Shown here in pieces: positions 4,746-5,662 of a stretch of DNA of 5,662 nt. The DNA lies in NCBI GenBank assembly GCA_900551885.1, contig URXS01000124.1:1-5662 (forward strand), read 5' to 3'. The notes beneath the pieces are model-generated. The model saw nothing but the letters and a program-made list of their open reading frames with translations. It ran no database searches and was not told the origin of the DNA. Position numbers and translations under genes: made by a program. This DNA is from an uncultured Oscillibacter sp. (GTDB lineage Bacteria > Bacillota > Clostridia > Oscillospirales > Oscillospiraceae). The number at the start of each line of letters is the position of its first letter. The stretch's first letter is position 1.

Positions 4746-5662
4746 ATGCCGTTTTCCTTCAATTTCGGCGGGTTCAATCCCGGCGGATTCAATACCGGCG
4801 GATTTCAGGGCGAGGAGGGCGGTTTCACGCCGCCGCCGAAGAAGCCCCGGAAGGCCCGCAAGGCCGTGGGCAGTCCTGTGGGTCGCGTGTTTATCAACCT
4901 GGCGGTGACGCTGGTGTTCGCCCTGGGGTACTTCTATTTCGAGCTGCCCGCTCTGAACTTCCACGCCGAGGAACTGTACGTGTTCCTCTTCCTGATCTGC
5001 GCGGTGTACTGCGTGTGCGCAGTGTTCACCTCCGGCTTTCAGGGGGAGGGCGCCAAGGGTTACTTTCACTTTGTGAAGAAGCAGTGCACCGTCCCCTTTT
5101 TCGCTGTGGTGGCGCTGATCGCTGTGATCCTGGTGGGCGCCGTCAGCTCCTGGGTGGTGTTGCGGGCCGGCAGCTACAGCAAGCTGCTGACCATTGAGGA
5201 GGGCGACTTTGCCTCTGAGGTGGAGGAGATCTCCTATGACCAGATCCCCATGGTGGACAAGGACTCCGCCGAGCGGCTGGCCACCCGGAAGCTGGGTGAG
5301 CTGGCGGACATGGTGTCTCAGTTCGAGGTCCAGGAGGGCTTCACCCAGATCAACTACCAGGGACGGCCCGTGCGGGTGGCTACTCTGGAATACGCAGACC
5401 TGATCAAGTGGTTCACCAACCGCTCCCAGGGTCTGCCCGCCTATCTGATCGTGGACATGGTGACCCAGGACGTGGAGGTGGTGCGCCTGGAGGAGGGCAT
5501 CCGCTACACCACCGCCGAGCACTTTGGCCGCAACCTCCAGCGGCATCTGCGGTTCCACTATCCCACCTATATGTTCGCCAACCCGGTCTTTGAGATCGAC
5601 GAAGAGGGCACCCCCTATTGGGTCTGCCCCCGGATGGTGAAGACCATCGGCCTCTTCGGCGG
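4746..5662 (+). CDS. Conserved membrane protein of unknown function, N-terminal 305 residues (3'-partial)
   Basis: The frame is open from ATG 4746 to the right edge (305 codons) with no stop. AAAGGAG (4732-4738) lies 7 nt upstream. Residues 1-27 are a Phe/Gly/Asn stretch with GGF five-residue repeats. Residues 32-40 are basic (KKPRKARK). Three hydrophobic segments follow at about 46-66, 75-94 and 116-138. The basic stretch suggests that the N-terminus is inside and the part from about 140 on is outside the membrane. That soluble part (from LLTIEEGDF) is acidic, mixed alpha/beta in appearance, and contains LPAYLIVDMVTQ and YWVCPRMVKTIGLFG. It resembles large uncharacterised membrane proteins of Clostridia, but I cannot name a family with confidence. 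No catalytic motif is evident. It follows clpC by 177 bp with a terminator and promoter between, so it is a separate unit. Confidence 0.8.
   Translation, partial: MPFSFNFGGFNPGGFNTGGFQGEEGGFTPPPKKPRKARKAVGSPVGRVFINLAVTLVFALGYFYFELPALNFHAEELYVFLFLICAVYCVCAVFTSGFQGEGAKGYFHFVKKQCTVPFFAVVALIAVILVGAVSSWVVLRAGSYSKLLTIEEGDFASEVEEISYDQIPMVDKDSAERLATRKLGELADMVSQFEVQEGFTQINYQGRPVRVATLEYADLIKWFTNRSQGLPAYLIVDMVTQDVEVVRLEEGIRYTTAEHFGRNLQRHLRFHYPTYMFANPVFEIDEEGTPYWVCPRMVKTIGLFG
4766..4810 (+). repeat. Three 15-bp tandem repeats at the start of the membrane protein gene
   Basis: Units begin at 4766, 4781 and 4796, each starting CGGCGG, and encode GGFNP, GGFNT and GGFQG. The first two differ at two positions; the third has drifted at its end. 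Fifteen-bp units keep the reading frame, so copy number could change without inactivating the gene. Confidence 0.75.

Noticed and set aside
4704..5558. A 284-codon open frame on the minus strand opposite the membrane protein gene
   Set aside because: It has the same His/Gln/Leu/Gly-rich antisense character. The plus-strand frame has a ribosome site, a promoter and coherent membrane helices.

Overview
The window looks like chromosomal core DNA from a GC-rich, anaerobic, low-copy-repeat Firmicute of the class Clostridia, most likely a gut Oscillospiraceae-type bacterium. The reasons are a ctsR / mcsA-like / clpC heat-shock operon, CtsR heptad operators, a clostridial 2[4Fe-4S] ferredoxin, strong Shine-Dalgarno sites of AGGAGG type before most genes, and GC-rich codon use inside genes against AT-rich intergenic DNA. 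The family-level placement is an inference from the proteins and was not searched.

Layout. Positions 1-759 read leftward. A ferredoxin gene (586-759) has its own promoter and a strong intrinsic terminator. Beyond it is a separately promoted methyltransferase gene (1-378) that runs off the left edge. The last 16 or so residues visible of that gene do not look like a methyltransferase: where the NPPY motif is expected, the frame reads DLVVCSGGDGTIDEVE, the nucleotide-binding signature of the diacylglycerol kinase family. Positions 760-1054 are an AT-rich divergent control region. It holds the ferredoxin promoter with a near-palindromic Rex- or CRP-like site beside it, and the ctsR promoter flanked by two CtsR operators.

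Positions 1055-4568 form the rightward operon ctsR - mcsA-like - clpC, closed by an intrinsic terminator at 4605-4640. CtsR represses the operon at normal temperature. ClpC is the AAA+ unfoldase that feeds ClpP, and the McsA-like protein is its probable adaptor. The arginine kinase gene mcsB, which sits between mcsA and clpC in Bacillus-type operons, is absent (35 bp gap). The McsA-like protein has lost the second zinc finger and carries instead a Phe/Asp/Met-rich linker with a duplicated DDFFSxMPxL motif. ClpC nevertheless keeps both N-domain glutamates that bind phospho-arginine in Bacillus.

Positions 4641-5662 hold a new transcription unit: a promoter and the first 305 residues of a membrane protein with a GGF-repeat N-terminus, three predicted membrane helices and a large outer domain, cut by the right edge. 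I see no tRNA, rRNA, CRISPR, insertion sequence or phage gene in the window.
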